The position numbers were made by a program, and so were the translations under genes. A stretch of DNA of 64,000 nucleotides, from positions 3,877 to 67,876 of the forward strand of contig JBHLPI010000003.1 in NCBI GenBank assembly GCA_048939595.1, in the 5' to 3' direction. The notes beneath the pieces were generated by a model, which saw only the letters and a program-made list of their open reading frames with translations, was not told the DNA's origin and ran no database searches. This DNA comes from Hermodarchaeum sp048939595. GTDB taxonomy: Archaea > Asgardarchaeota > Hermodarchaeia > Hermodarchaeales > Hermodarchaeaceae. Shown in pieces: positions 9,445-18,000 of the stretch; position 1 is the first letter of the stretch, and the number at the start of each line of letters is the position of its first letter.

Positions 9445-10311
9445 TTAGAGGGGAACTTCAAGATCCAGTTTTTCAACAAGCTCTTTGTAACGGTTGCGCA
9501 CTGTTACTTCTGTTACGCGGGCGACAGCAGCAACTTCGCGTTGCGTGCGTCGTGAATTTGCCAGAACGCTAGCAACATAGATTGCTGCAGCGGCTACTCC
9601 TGTTGGTCCTCGACCACTAGTTAGCCCCTTGTTAGCAGCCATTTTCAAAATTTGAATCGCTTGCGCTTGTACTTCACCGAGTAATTTCAGTTCACTGATA
9701 AATCGGGGAACATAATCTATGGGAGAGGTTGGGGGGATGGAAAGGCGAAGTTCGCGTGCGATAAATCGATAGCTCCGCCCAATTTCCTTCTTGCCAACTC
9801 TTGAAACCTCCGCAACTTCATCGAGTGTTCGAGGAATGCGTGATTGTCGACAGGCCGCGTAAAGGGCTGCTGCAGCAACCCCTTCAATTGATCGGCCTCG
9901 AATCAAGCGTTGTTCGACAGCTCTACGATAAAGCATTGCAGCGATTTCGCGAACGTTGCGTGGAAGACCTAGACTCGATGCCATACGATCCAGTTCAGAA
10001 AGAGCATAAGCGAGATTGCGTTCTGTTGCATCGGATACACGAATTCTTCGTTGCCATTTCCGTAGTCGATAGATTTGCGCCCTACGTTTTGGAGCTAAAT
10101 CTTTCCCATAACTATCACGATTTCGCCAATCAATCATTGTTGAAAGACCTTTATCGTGGATAGTGAAGGTTAGAGGCGCTCCAACACGTGCCCGTTTATC
10201 ACGTTGTTCTTGATCAAAAGCCCTCCATTCGGGGCCTTCATCGATAATTCGGTCGGTGAGTACGAGTCCACAGTTCATGCAAATGATTTCAGCTCTTGAA
10301 TAGTCTTTCAC
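9445..10311 (-). CDS. tfb: Transcription initiation factor TFB (TFIIB homologue); true start uncertain
   Basis: TFB bridges TBP and RNA polymerase at archaeal promoters. The frame from GTG 10311 encodes 288 residues: the second half of the zinc ribbon (CMNCG), a B-finger region (EWRAFD, DKRARVG, HDKGLSTMI), and two cyclin repeats (about 95-180 and 190-285) ending EVTVRNRYKEL. However, the same open frame continues upstream of GTG 10311 and encodes the first zinc ligands CPDCG at 10324-10338, so the functional protein must start earlier. No ATG, GTG or TTG is in frame there before a stop at 10453-10455. A GTG at 10358, right after the gar1 stop, is one base out of frame. A sequencing indel or an unusual start is likely. 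Confidence 0.93.
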   Translation of the reverse strand: MKDYSRAEIICMNCGLVLTDRIIDEGPEWRAFDQEQRDKRARVGAPLTFTIHDKGLSTMIDWRNRDSYGKDLAPKRRAQIYRLRKWQRRIRVSDATERNLAYALSELDRMASSLGLPRNVREIAAMLYRRAVEQRLIRGRSIEGVAAAALYAACRQSRIPRTLDEVAEVSRVGKKEIGRSYRFIARELRLSIPPTSPIDYVPRFISELKLLGEVQAQAIQILKMAANKGLTSGRGPTGVAAAAIYVASVLANSRRTQREVAAVARVTEVTVRNRYKELVEKLDLEVPL

Positions 10312-10358
10312 TAATCGGGTAGTGCCACAATCAGGACAATGAGCGAGCGTAGATGCAC

Positions 10359-10694
10359 TTACTTCTTTCGTCGTTTCACTACGCCTCCTTTTGGAGCCTT
10401 CTTTAGATAGAGAGTTGTCCCAGGAGGCACCATGGTGTCTGTAAGTCTCGCTTCAGGTTTTAATGCAGCAAACGGTTGAATAGTTGGTCCAAAGATATCA
10501 ATCACTTTTCCCACTTGTTGAGAATGAGTTGAAAAAATGCGTGTCCCTAGTCGTACAGCACGATTTAGACGCGCAATGACATTTCCTTGCGCGGAAATGT
10601 GTAGAACGTGACCAATTCCTTGCAGCAGATCGACTCCTGGGAAGGCCAGAATTGCGTCGTGGGGGGGATTAGAAGGTGAGAAATAGACCGTCAC
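10359..10694 (-). CDS. gar1: Gar1 H/ACA RNP component
   Basis: Small beta-barrel protein of the H/ACA RNP, which carries out guided pseudouridylation and aids substrate turnover by Cbf5. The 111-residue protein shows the Gar1 core VRLGTRIFSTHSQQVGKVID followed by FGPTIQPFAALKP and PGTTLYL, and a basic tail KRRKK. GTG start directly after a TAA in the upstream sequence. It is placed immediately upstream of TFB, a pairing seen in many archaea. Its TAA stop abuts the region where TFB must begin. Confidence 0.9.
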   Translation of the reverse strand: MTVYFSPSNPPHDAILAFPGVDLLQGIGHVLHISAQGNVIARLNRAVRLGTRIFSTHSQQVGKVIDIFGPTIQPFAALKPEARLTDTMVPPGTTLYLKKAPKGGVVKRRKK

Positions 10695-10750
10695 TTAAAA
10701 ACGTTTGCCTGCTTTTCTGCGTGAAAGCGTTGACATTTGTAACCCCAAGA

Positions 10751-10776
10751 GAAAAATCCGAAAATGAGGATTTTTC
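10751..10776. repeat. Inverted repeat between srp19 and gar1
   Basis: GAAAAATCC at 10751-10759 is a perfect inverted repeat of GGATTTTTC at 10768-10776 with an 8-base spacer. On the minus strand the hairpin ends in a T-rich run, which fits a transcription terminator or processing hairpin after srp19. It could also be chance in AT-rich DNA; no direct evidence of function. Confidence 0.4.
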
Positions 10777-10817
10777 CAACGGTTGTTGTTGGCTTTACTG
10801 GGTTCGAGAGTTATCTC

Positions 10818-11120
10818 TTATTTCTTGCCCACTTCTTTCAAGGTTTTCATAATTTTAGCTAGTTCCTTTAGAAGTTGGGTTTTGGTTTGTTTCTCAGGTT
10901 TCTTTATCAACACGACACCTGATGTAGCCCACCAACTTGGAGGATAACGAACTTTTGATTCAACGGTATATTGAAGACCCAGTCGTTGGGCTGCCGCTGC
11001 AACCATTGATGTCGTTACTACTGTCAAGGCAAGTTTTTTAGGAACTCGGCGCCCCGAATGGCGACTACGATTCGCTTCGAAATAGGCAGGGTAGATGTAA
11101 TAGTTTCCTGATTTCCGCAT
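10818..11120 (-). CDS. srp19: Signal recognition particle subunit SRP19
   Basis: SRP19 binds 7S RNA and promotes SRP54 assembly for cotranslational targeting. The 100-residue protein contains the family signature YIYPAYFEANRSRHSGRRVP, then KKLAL, a central LGLQYTVESKVRYPPSWW and a lysine-rich end. Length is typical of archaeal SRP19. ATG start. It is divergent from hypA (99 bp between starts) and upstream of gar1 and TFB on the same strand. Confidence 0.92.
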   Translation of the reverse strand: MRKSGNYYIYPAYFEANRSRHSGRRVPKKLALTVVTTSMVAAAAQRLGLQYTVESKVRYPPSWWATSGVVLIKKPEKQTKTQLLKELAKIMKTLKEVGKK

Positions 11121-11219
11121 TCTAAACCGCCTTCATAGCCCCCATCTAGAGCACATAAGCTTTGCTTTTCTTGTAAGGGAGCAAGGTTCAAAAGTTTTGA
11201 GTAGCTGGATTGAAACGTC

Positions 11220-11597
11220 ATGCACGAGTTTTCTACTGCAGTCAGTATTGTTGAAGCTGTAAAACGGACTGCAAAAAGTCATGGTGCTACAAAAGTAGTG
11301 AAAATAACTTTACAGATAGGTCAGTTTTCGATGCTGAATCACGATCAGCTTATTTTTGGTATTGAGATAGCTTCTAAGAATTCGATAGTAGAAGGTGCAG
11401 AGATAAGTATTGAGCCCCTTACTACGAGAATTCGATGCCGACAATGCGGTGCTGAATCTGATGTTACTCAAGAGGGTCCATTGTATGAGATTTTATCATC
11501 TCTGACGTGTTCGAAATGTAATACAAAGGATGTTGAAATTATCCAGGGACGAGAATGCATTATCAAGGATATTCAAGCAGAGGTAGAACAAGAATAA
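11220..11597 (+). CDS. hypA: Hydrogenase nickel incorporation protein HypA
   Basis: HypA delivers Ni to the NiFe-hydrogenase large subunit with HypB. The 125-residue protein begins MHEFSTA, placing the Ni-binding His2, and has the zinc-binding pairs CRQCG and CSKCN (about residues 76-79 and 101-104). Length is normal. hypE lies 500 bp downstream on the same strand, separated by the convergent rps8e gene. No hydrogenase subunits are in the window, so the enzyme must be encoded elsewhere. Confidence 0.94.
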   Translation: MHEFSTAVSIVEAVKRTAKSHGATKVVKITLQIGQFSMLNHDQLIFGIEIASKNSIVEGAEISIEPLTTRIRCRQCGAESDVTQEGPLYEILSSLTCSKCNTKDVEIIQGRECIIKDIQAEVEQE

Positions 11598-11606
11598 CTA
11601 AAAGGT

Positions 11607-11987
11607 CTACTCAATTTTTATCGCATCTACTACGCCTGTTTGGCCGGGACGACTCGTTACGATTGCTTTGCCTTTCTCTGTCTCAATTATGGTCCCTTTG
11701 GTTATTATTCCCCGTCGATCAAAATCGACATTCGCAGGGTTCTGTAGGACTTGAATAATCTTGGCTTTCTCTGAAGTCCCTGAGGGTTTGTCTGTAACAT
11801 TAGCGTAAGACACAGCAAGTAAACGATGTTTGATGTTTCCACCGAGGACTCGTTTGATACGGAGCTTTTTATCACCCATGATTGTTTCCGTGGCTTGACT
11901 GCCTCGTTCAAATTTGCGATGCTTCCGTGATGAGCGACGTCTTGCACCACTGTGATACCGTTTTGATTTTCCTTGCCATAAGGGCAT
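11607..11987 (-). CDS. rps8e: Small ribosomal subunit protein S8e (eS8)
   Basis: A 126-residue ribosomal protein beginning MPLWQGKSKRYHSGARRRSS, followed by GSQATETIMGDKKLR, GGNIKHRLL and the C-terminal GTIIETEKGKAIVTSRPGQT, all diagnostic of archaeal eS8. ATG 11987 is selected over an upstream in-frame ATG at 12059 because GAGGT lies about 8 bases upstream and the family starts exactly there. A TATA-like element sits about 40 bp upstream. It is convergent with hypA (9 bp gap). Confidence 0.95.
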   Translation of the reverse strand: MPLWQGKSKRYHSGARRRSSRKHRKFERGSQATETIMGDKKLRIKRVLGGNIKHRLLAVSYANVTDKPSGTSEKAKIIQVLQNPANVDFDRRGIITKGTIIETEKGKAIVTSRPGQTGVVDAIKIE

Positions 11988-12027
11988 TTCAGTAACCTCG
12001 GATTTGACACGAGACACTGACAAAGAG

Positions 12028-12034
12028 CTATAAA
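12028..12034 (-). promoter_or_regulatory. TATA box of rps8e
   Basis: Read on the minus strand the sequence is TTTATAG, about 41 bases upstream of the eS8 start codon, a suitable distance for an archaeal promoter with a short leader. Inference from motif and position. Confidence 0.5.
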
Positions 12035-12114
12035 CGTTTCGCCAACCCGACAATGGCAAAGAACTTTAGGTTCGTGAGTTTTGAGCTTCATATGTCAAGT
12101 CGGTAGTGATTCTT

Positions 12115-13146
12115 ATGGTTGAAGAGAAAGCCTTTGTTGAATTAGCCCATGGTGCAGGCGGACGGGCTATGGCTCAATTTCTGTCGGAAGTGGTTTTTCC
12201 ACATTTTAAACTCAACCGAGTTCAAACCGGAATTGGATTACCTGAGGCAGATGACGGAGCAACGATACCACTTAGAAAGCATGAGGTAGTAGTTTCCACT
12301 GACAGCCATACAGTATCCCCATTATTTTTCCCCGGAGGCGATATTGGAAGGCTTGCAGTGGCGGGTACAATTAATGACGTGGCGATGATGGGAGCACAAC
12401 CATTAGCGATGACCAGTGCATTGGTTATTGAGGAAGGCTTTCCAATTAAAGATCTTGACGCGATTTTGGATTCAATGGCGACAACAGCTGCAGAAGATCA
12501 AGTAGCAATCATTGCAGGGGATACTAAAGTTATGCCAAAAGGAGGACTTGATCAGATGATTATTTGCACAACTGGATTTGGTTTGGTCGATAAGGGAAAG
12601 GCGATTACTGACGGGGGGATCAAAGTAGGTGATAAGCTAATTATGACAGGAACAATTGGCGATCATGGCATTGCTTTGTTAGCAAGTCGTGAAGGACTTA
12701 CCTTTGAAACCAATTTATTATCAGATGTTGCGCCCCTATGGTCCTTGATTCATAAGGCTTTGCAGGTGGGAGGAATTCATTCAATGAAAGATCCTACGCG
12801 TGGAGGACTTTCAGCTGCTTTGAACGAGTTAGCAAAAAAGTCAGGTGTTAGCCTGATAATCAATGAAACCGATCTTCCTTTTCAGCGTGAAGTTCTTGCT
12901 GCAAGCCAAATGCTGGGGCTTGATCCACTTCAGGTAACATGTGAAGGTAAAGCCTTAATTTCTGTAGAAGCTAGCAAAGCTGATGCAGTTTTACAGTCAA
13001 TTCGTAACTCAAAATACGGAAAACATGCACAAATTATTGGGGAGGCTACGGATGAACGACCTGGTTTAGTTATTATGAAAACCGAGGTCGGTGGTTCTCG
13101 AGTCATCCAGCACCCATGGGCCGAAGCTATCCCCAGGGTGTGCTAG
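12115..13146 (+). CDS. hypE: Hydrogenase expression/formation protein HypE
   Basis: HypE dehydrates the carbamoyl group on its C-terminal cysteine to a thiocyanate that supplies the CN ligands of the NiFe site. The protein shows ELAHGAGGRAM at the N-terminus, the PurM-like motifs STDSHTVSPLFFPGGDIGRL, MKDPTRGGLSAALNE and the C-terminal PRVC with the modified cysteine last. I prefer ATG 12115 (343 residues); GTG 12106 in frame is the alternative. Works with HypA and the missing HypB/C/D/F. Confident. Confidence 0.95.
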   Translation: MVEEKAFVELAHGAGGRAMAQFLSEVVFPHFKLNRVQTGIGLPEADDGATIPLRKHEVVVSTDSHTVSPLFFPGGDIGRLAVAGTINDVAMMGAQPLAMTSALVIEEGFPIKDLDAILDSMATTAAEDQVAIIAGDTKVMPKGGLDQMIICTTGFGLVDKGKAITDGGIKVGDKLIMTGTIGDHGIALLASREGLTFETNLLSDVAPLWSLIHKALQVGGIHSMKDPTRGGLSAALNELAKKSGVSLIINETDLPFQREVLAASQMLGLDPLQVTCEGKALISVEASKADAVLQSIRNSKYGKHAQIIGEATDERPGLVIMKTEVGGSRVIQHPWAEAIPRVC

Positions 13147-13153
13147 TTTCATA

Positions 13154-13639
13154 CTATATTGCGCAATCTTGTGTAATTCCAAGATTGATTTCATAAAGGA
13201 TCTGTGTAATTTGTTCGTTTAGTTCTGGTGCACAGATTGCAGCAGGTTGAGGAGTGATAAGTCGATCACGGTATTTTGTGAGGAATAGTTTCATAATCCG
13301 TTTTGCGAGTGTTTCGATAATAATTGGATTAGATGTTTTTGTACTACTGATGACCAAAAGCCCGTTTTGTAGTGGATGGAAGGTATACCTACAAGGCTCA
13401 GTTGTAACTGTCTCTATTCGTCCATCTGTTACTTCTTTCGCAAATAGAGATAAGGCAATGAAAAAACCTCCAAGAATTGCTGGATCGGGGTGATTTTCAT
13501 GCGAAGTAAAAATTCGATAATAGAATGGACACCCTGACTCTTTCAGAATAAAGAGAGAATTAAGTCCTTCAGGCGGGTTGATTGGCGAAGCTTTGTCACA
13601 GGAGGAAGTAGGTATTGATGTTTGAGGGATTCTTGCCAA
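13154..13639 (-). CDS. Uncharacterised protein, possible longin/Roadblock-like alpha-beta domain
   Basis: About 161 residues. After a polar Pro/Ser-rich N-terminus of about 24 residues, the rest has the pattern of a small profilin-like or longin-like fold: LNSLFILKESGCPFYYRIFT, then PAILGGFFIALSLFAKEV, then strands GLLVISSTKTSNPIIIE and a long helix LAKRIMKLFLTKYRDRL. Such domains are common in Asgard genomes near small GTPases, and Roadblock genes lie about 5 kb away. The start is a TTG; the open frame goes on upstream without ATG, and a TTTATA element lies there, so the start is uncertain. I do not assign a function; the fold call is inference. Confidence 0.5.
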   Translation of the reverse strand: MARIPQTSIPTSSCDKASPINPPEGLNSLFILKESGCPFYYRIFTSHENHPDPAILGGFFIALSLFAKEVTDGRIETVTTEPCRYTFHPLQNGLLVISSTKTSNPIIIETLAKRIMKLFLTKYRDRLITPQPAAICAPELNEQITQILYEINLGITQDCAI

Positions 13640-13740
13640 ACTTGAAGCCTCGGGATAATTAGCTTTACTTGAGTTTGTAGAACCAGATATAAACTAACAA
13701 AGTTAGGATGAGATTTTTCAATCAGAGTATGATGGACTGG

Positions 13741-14289
13741 CTATTGCTCAGCCGCTGACGCTAATTCTGATTGTTCTATTCGAATCTGCTTAATCATTCT
13801 TCGTAGTTGACCTTTCAGTTTGTCAGTATCATATTCGAAGCCAAAATAATCTGCAAACATTTCAGTGGTCCTAAGTTCTTTAGTTCGTCCCGCTGGATTG
13901 GATTCTATGAAACCATGTGATTCCAGCATTTTGATGTGCTTATAACTATGCGAACCGCGATATAGTACAACATTCGATTGGAGAATGGGTTGGGAGAGGG
14001 CGATATAGATGAGCGTTTTCAGTTCACCCAGTGATAGTAATCCCTGTGGAGCTAACTCACCCACCTTTTCACTGAGTTCAGGATCTAATTGGAGGACAAA
14101 CCGCTGGCGAGGAAGTCGAACAATTTCTAAAGCCCCTGATCGATTATCATATTCATCTATTAGCTCTTGGACAGATTCTCGTACCTGCTTCAAGGTTGGT
14201 ATTTGTGTTGCCTGTTGGATTTCATGAATGGTGAGAGGTCGCCCTGCAATGTAGAGAGCTGCTTCAACTAATCGAGTTGTTTCATCCAC
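13741..14289 (-). CDS. scpB: Segregation and condensation protein ScpB
   Basis: Winged-helix (kite) subunit that dimerises on ScpA in the SMC complex. The 182-residue protein has ETTRLVEAALYIAGRPLTI at the N-terminus, the ALSQPILQSNVVLYRGSHSY region and ESHGFIESNPAGRTKELRTT, TEMFADYFG near the end, all ScpB hallmarks. I choose GTG 14289, preceded at about 9 bases by GGAGG, rather than GTG 14307. The gene overlaps the end of scpA by 8 bases, so translation is probably coupled. Last gene of the smc-scpA-scpB operon. Confidence 0.9.
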   Translation of the reverse strand: MDETTRLVEAALYIAGRPLTIHEIQQATQIPTLKQVRESVQELIDEYDNRSGALEIVRLPRQRFVLQLDPELSEKVGELAPQGLLSLGELKTLIYIALSQPILQSNVVLYRGSHSYKHIKMLESHGFIESNPAGRTKELRTTEMFADYFGFEYDTDKLKGQLRRMIKQIRIEQSELASAAEQ

Positions 14290-14971
14290 TGTTGAATCCC
14301 TCCTCACTGCTTAGTTTTTGGACTAAAATCATGAGGTCTCCATTTTGGAGAGCCTGTGTGAGGCGAATTTTGCCTTCGCCTAATAAGTAGAGGAGAGTTA
14401 GAAAAACTCGAATAATATCAATATGTGACATCCCATGAACAAAGTCGACAAAAGAGATTGGGTTACTTTCAAGACTTACTTCAAGCAACTTTGTGTATAA
14501 TCCCTTCATTGATTTGGTCAGTTCAACTCGTGATCCATCAAATTGGGGGATCGTTGGGAAAGAATCACTATTTTTTGTTTGCTTTCGAAACCGCTTCTTA
14601 GGCGGAAAGACAATTTCACGGAGTGCTTCAAGAAATTCTGCTGAGGATGTGGGACGAATATTTTGCCGAAATGGGGGGCGAATAGGAGGTAAGAAGATAT
14701 CATCTTCGATTACTTTGATTATTTCTTCTTCCTCTCGGCCAAACTCAAGTAAATATTCAGTTTTTAATCGGAGAAGTATCGCCGCAGAAAGTAGTGCGCG
14801 ACCACAAATGCGAAAATCGATGTACTCAGCTGTTAGTAGTCGACCAATGAATCCATTGACTAGTTCGGCTAGGTCGAGCTCCCATGGACTAATCTTTTGC
14901 AATTCTAAGATATCAGTGAGAACTCGCCATGGTTGATGAAACCAGAATGGTTCAGGGCTACTTTCCGTCAA
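14282..14971 (-). CDS. scpA: Segregation and condensation protein ScpA (kleisin)
   Basis: Kleisin that bridges the SMC heads. The 229-residue protein has the N-terminal helix region ISPWELDLAELVNGFIGRL, the LLSAAILLRLKTEYLLEFG segment typical of ScpA, an acidic linker and a C-terminal winged helix ending VFLTLLYLLGEGKIRLTQ. The start is TTG 14971, with GGAG about 10 bases upstream. It lies 84 bp downstream of smc and overlaps scpB, an arrangement found in many bacteria and archaea and expected to give a complete SMC-ScpAB complex. Confidence 0.9.
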   Translation of the reverse strand: MTESSPEPFWFHQPWRVLTDILELQKISPWELDLAELVNGFIGRLLTAEYIDFRICGRALLSAAILLRLKTEYLLEFGREEEEIIKVIEDDIFLPPIRPPFRQNIRPTSSAEFLEALREIVFPPKKRFRKQTKNSDSFPTIPQFDGSRVELTKSMKGLYTKLLEVSLESNPISFVDFVHGMSHIDIIRVFLTLLYLLGEGKIRLTQALQNGDLMILVQKLSSEEGFNSG

Positions 14972-15055
14972 TGAATTATCTTTCTCCAGTTTCTTAGCAA
15001 TTTTGTAGTACTTGATAAATGCGTCCTTATAATCTGATGTATTATCTGCTTTTCA

Positions 15056-18000
15056 CTATGTTTTACTTGTGCCTTCAATCATAAGAAGACCTTCTTCAAA
15101 TTGAACTGAAAATACTTGAGATACCCCATCTACTAGTGCAACACCAAGTATTGTTTTAGCCAGTCGGATTGTAATCTCGTTGTGTGAAATAATAAGAAAT
15201 TGTGAATTTTCAGCAAGATTTGCAATTAATCGCGCAACGCGATCGGCATTATTTGGATCTAAGGCTTCGTCGACTTCATCAAGGAAGTAGAAAGGAGCCG
15301 GTTGATGGAGTTGTAAGGCAAACATAAAGGTTAATGCTGTTAGTGCTTTTTCTCCCCCAGAGAGGGCGTCGAGGTATTGAACACGTTTACCTGCGGGACG
15401 AATTTTCATTCGCATTCCACCTAAGAACGGATTCTCAGGATTCTCTAATTCGAGCTCTCCCTCACCCTGAGTGAGTTGTTGATAAACGTCAGTAAAATTC
15501 TGTGAAATACTATTAAACGCCGCCATAAACACGCGAAACTTCTCTTCTTCTGCTTTCCGCATTGCGTCTAGAATCGCTTCGCGCTCTTCACGTATTCGGG
15601 TTTCCTTTTCTAATATCTCATCATAAGCATGGCGAATTTCTTCAAAGCGTTCAACAGCCTTTTGATTGATAAGGCCTAATTGTTCCCTCTCCTGTTGGAG
15701 TTCAGAAATTTGTCTGCGTAAGCTGTGTACCTGGACGGGTTCTAACGGTAGCAACGGAGGTTCTAAACCTTGAGTTTTCTCCTTCTGAGCATCATAACGT
15801 TCCTGCCAGTTTTCTATCCGACCTTCAATTTTTGACTGGTTCATTCGTTCTTCATTGATTTTATCGAATAGTTCGTCGATTGTAATTCCTAATTGTTGTG
15901 TTTCTTTTTCACTTTCCCTGATTCTTTCTTCTATTGAGTGAATTTGTTCATTCAGGTTATTAACCTCAGCTTCGAGTGTTTCTATTTTGTTCTGGTGCTC
16001 TTGGATTTGTTCTTGAGTGGTTGCTAATTCTTTTTCATTCTGTTCTAATTCGGCTTTCGCATTAGAGAATTCTTCAGATAATCGTTTAATCTCACTCTGT
16101 GAGTAACGAGCTTCGCTAACCTTTTCGGTTAGTTTAAGTTGGGTTTCTTGGAGTTGTGATTCGTAGTCATCTAGCTGAGTCCGGAGCCCAGTGAGATTTG
16201 GATCTAAACTGCTTCTTTCTAGTAACGATAAGCTTTCTTGTAGTTCTTTTCGCTTGTCGATGAGCTCATTGATTTCAGATTGATCTGTTTGGAATTTATC
16301 GATTAAGGATTGGTGAGAGTCTTGTTCATCTTTTAGTGATTCACGCAGTTTGGAAATGCTTTCCTTAAAATCAATGAGTTCTTCTTCTTGAGCAGTGGCA
16401 AGCTCATTTGTTTTGTTAAAGTTCGTTTTCACTTCTTCAAGCTGATGTTGTTTCTGGCTAACCTGACTATCTAATTCACTGATTCTATCAAGCCATTCCT
16501 TGTATTCAGCGGCTATTTTGGTTTGAAGTGCGCGCAATTCTTTGAGCTTCTTTTGTAATTCTGGAATTCTTGTCTCTTCTTCCAAAGTAAAAGATGAGAG
16601 TCCTTTATAGAATCCTCCTGTTAGAGTTCGATTAGGTTCGACGACATCACCATCAATTGTAATCTTACGGACACTAGGAGCTGTGATATTCCGTGCTGTT
16701 TTCAAATCCTTGACGATAAGCGTGCGGCCAAAGACATAGTCGAATGCAGGACGATATTTTTCATCAAAGGTGAGTAAGTCCATCGCATTTCCGACAACTC
16801 CTTTTTGATCACTTTTTTGTGAATAAGGATTTGTCTTAATTGTATCAAGTGGAATAAAGGTCGCACGTCCTATTCGACTCTTTTTCAAATGTTCAATGCA
16901 TTTTGTAGCGGTTTCTTCAGTATCAACAACGATGAAATCTAACCGGCCACCACCTGCAACCTCAAGTGCAGTAGCATGCTTTGTAGATGTCTTTCCTAGG
17001 CTGCCAAGTGTTCCGTATACACCAGAAATTTTGTTCTCTTTCGCAAACTTCAACGTTGCTTCAGTCGCTGCTTTCCTTGTTAACCCATACTTCTTGAATT
17101 CTCGAATTGTTTTCAATCGTGTTTGAGCTTCAAGGAGTTCTTCTTTTGAGTCTTGGATTAGCGAATTGAGTTCGTCCTGTTTGTCCAATTTTTCTTGCAT
17201 CGACAATTGAAAGGCGTCTTTTTGGTTTAGCAACTCGGCTACTTCAGATTCTAGATTGTGAATCTGGGTTTCGAGATTTTGGCATTCTGCTTGTGCTTCG
17301 TCTCTTGCATATTCTTGCTCTGGAAGAAGTGCATAGCTGTTTTCAATTTGCGTTTTCAGGTCAGAGACACGCTTTTCGGTGACGTGATTCAGAGCAGATG
17401 TTTCCCCAAGTTCACTTTTCTTAGTCTCAATGACTTGGGTTAACTCTAGTATCTGTTCCCTCAGCGAGAGATATTCTGCATCGGGAGAAATAGTTTCTTT
17501 AGACAGTTCTGAGAGACGAGTTCGAATAGGGGCGATTTGTGCTTTCAATGACGTCTCTTCAGCTTTTAGTGCCTTAATTTCTTCGTTAAGTTCTGAATAT
17601 CGCGTCTGTTCTTCTAAGTGTTTAGAGGAAAGATGGTCAACACTTGCCGATAATAACGCTTTTTCTTTGGTTAGTTTGTCAGAGGTAAGCAAGAGACCCT
17701 TCAGAATTTCACGTGTCCGTGTTTCTTCAAGTTCCTTTCCTCGTTGCTTCTGGTCTATTTCTTTGATTTTCTTTTCATCAACGAGAGCGTGTTGTTCTAA
17801 TTCGAGTTTCCGCTCTTTCGCCTCTTTGCGTTGAGTTTCTAATTCTTTGATGGCAGAAGAATAGGTTTCGAATTCTTCTTTCATTGCATTCAAGCGTTCT
17901 TCAACCCTGGCTAGTTCCGCAAAAACTAGATCTCTTTCGAGTTGTGTTAGATTATCTGTTATTTCTCGCCAGCGGAGGGCATCCTTTCGGTCCTTTTCTA

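Noticed and set aside
13690..13740. Possible C/D box sRNA in the gap upstream of the longin-like gene
   Set aside because: A partial GATGA and TGATG occur, but no D box CUGA pair or terminal stem is present.
14493..14936. 147-codon plus-strand frame opposite scpA
   Set aside because: Arginine/serine-rich low-complexity product, no ribosome site, fully antisense to scpA.
17430..17834. 134-codon plus-strand frame opposite the SMC coiled coil
   Set aside because: Antisense shadow of coiled-coil codons, serine-rich, no family match.
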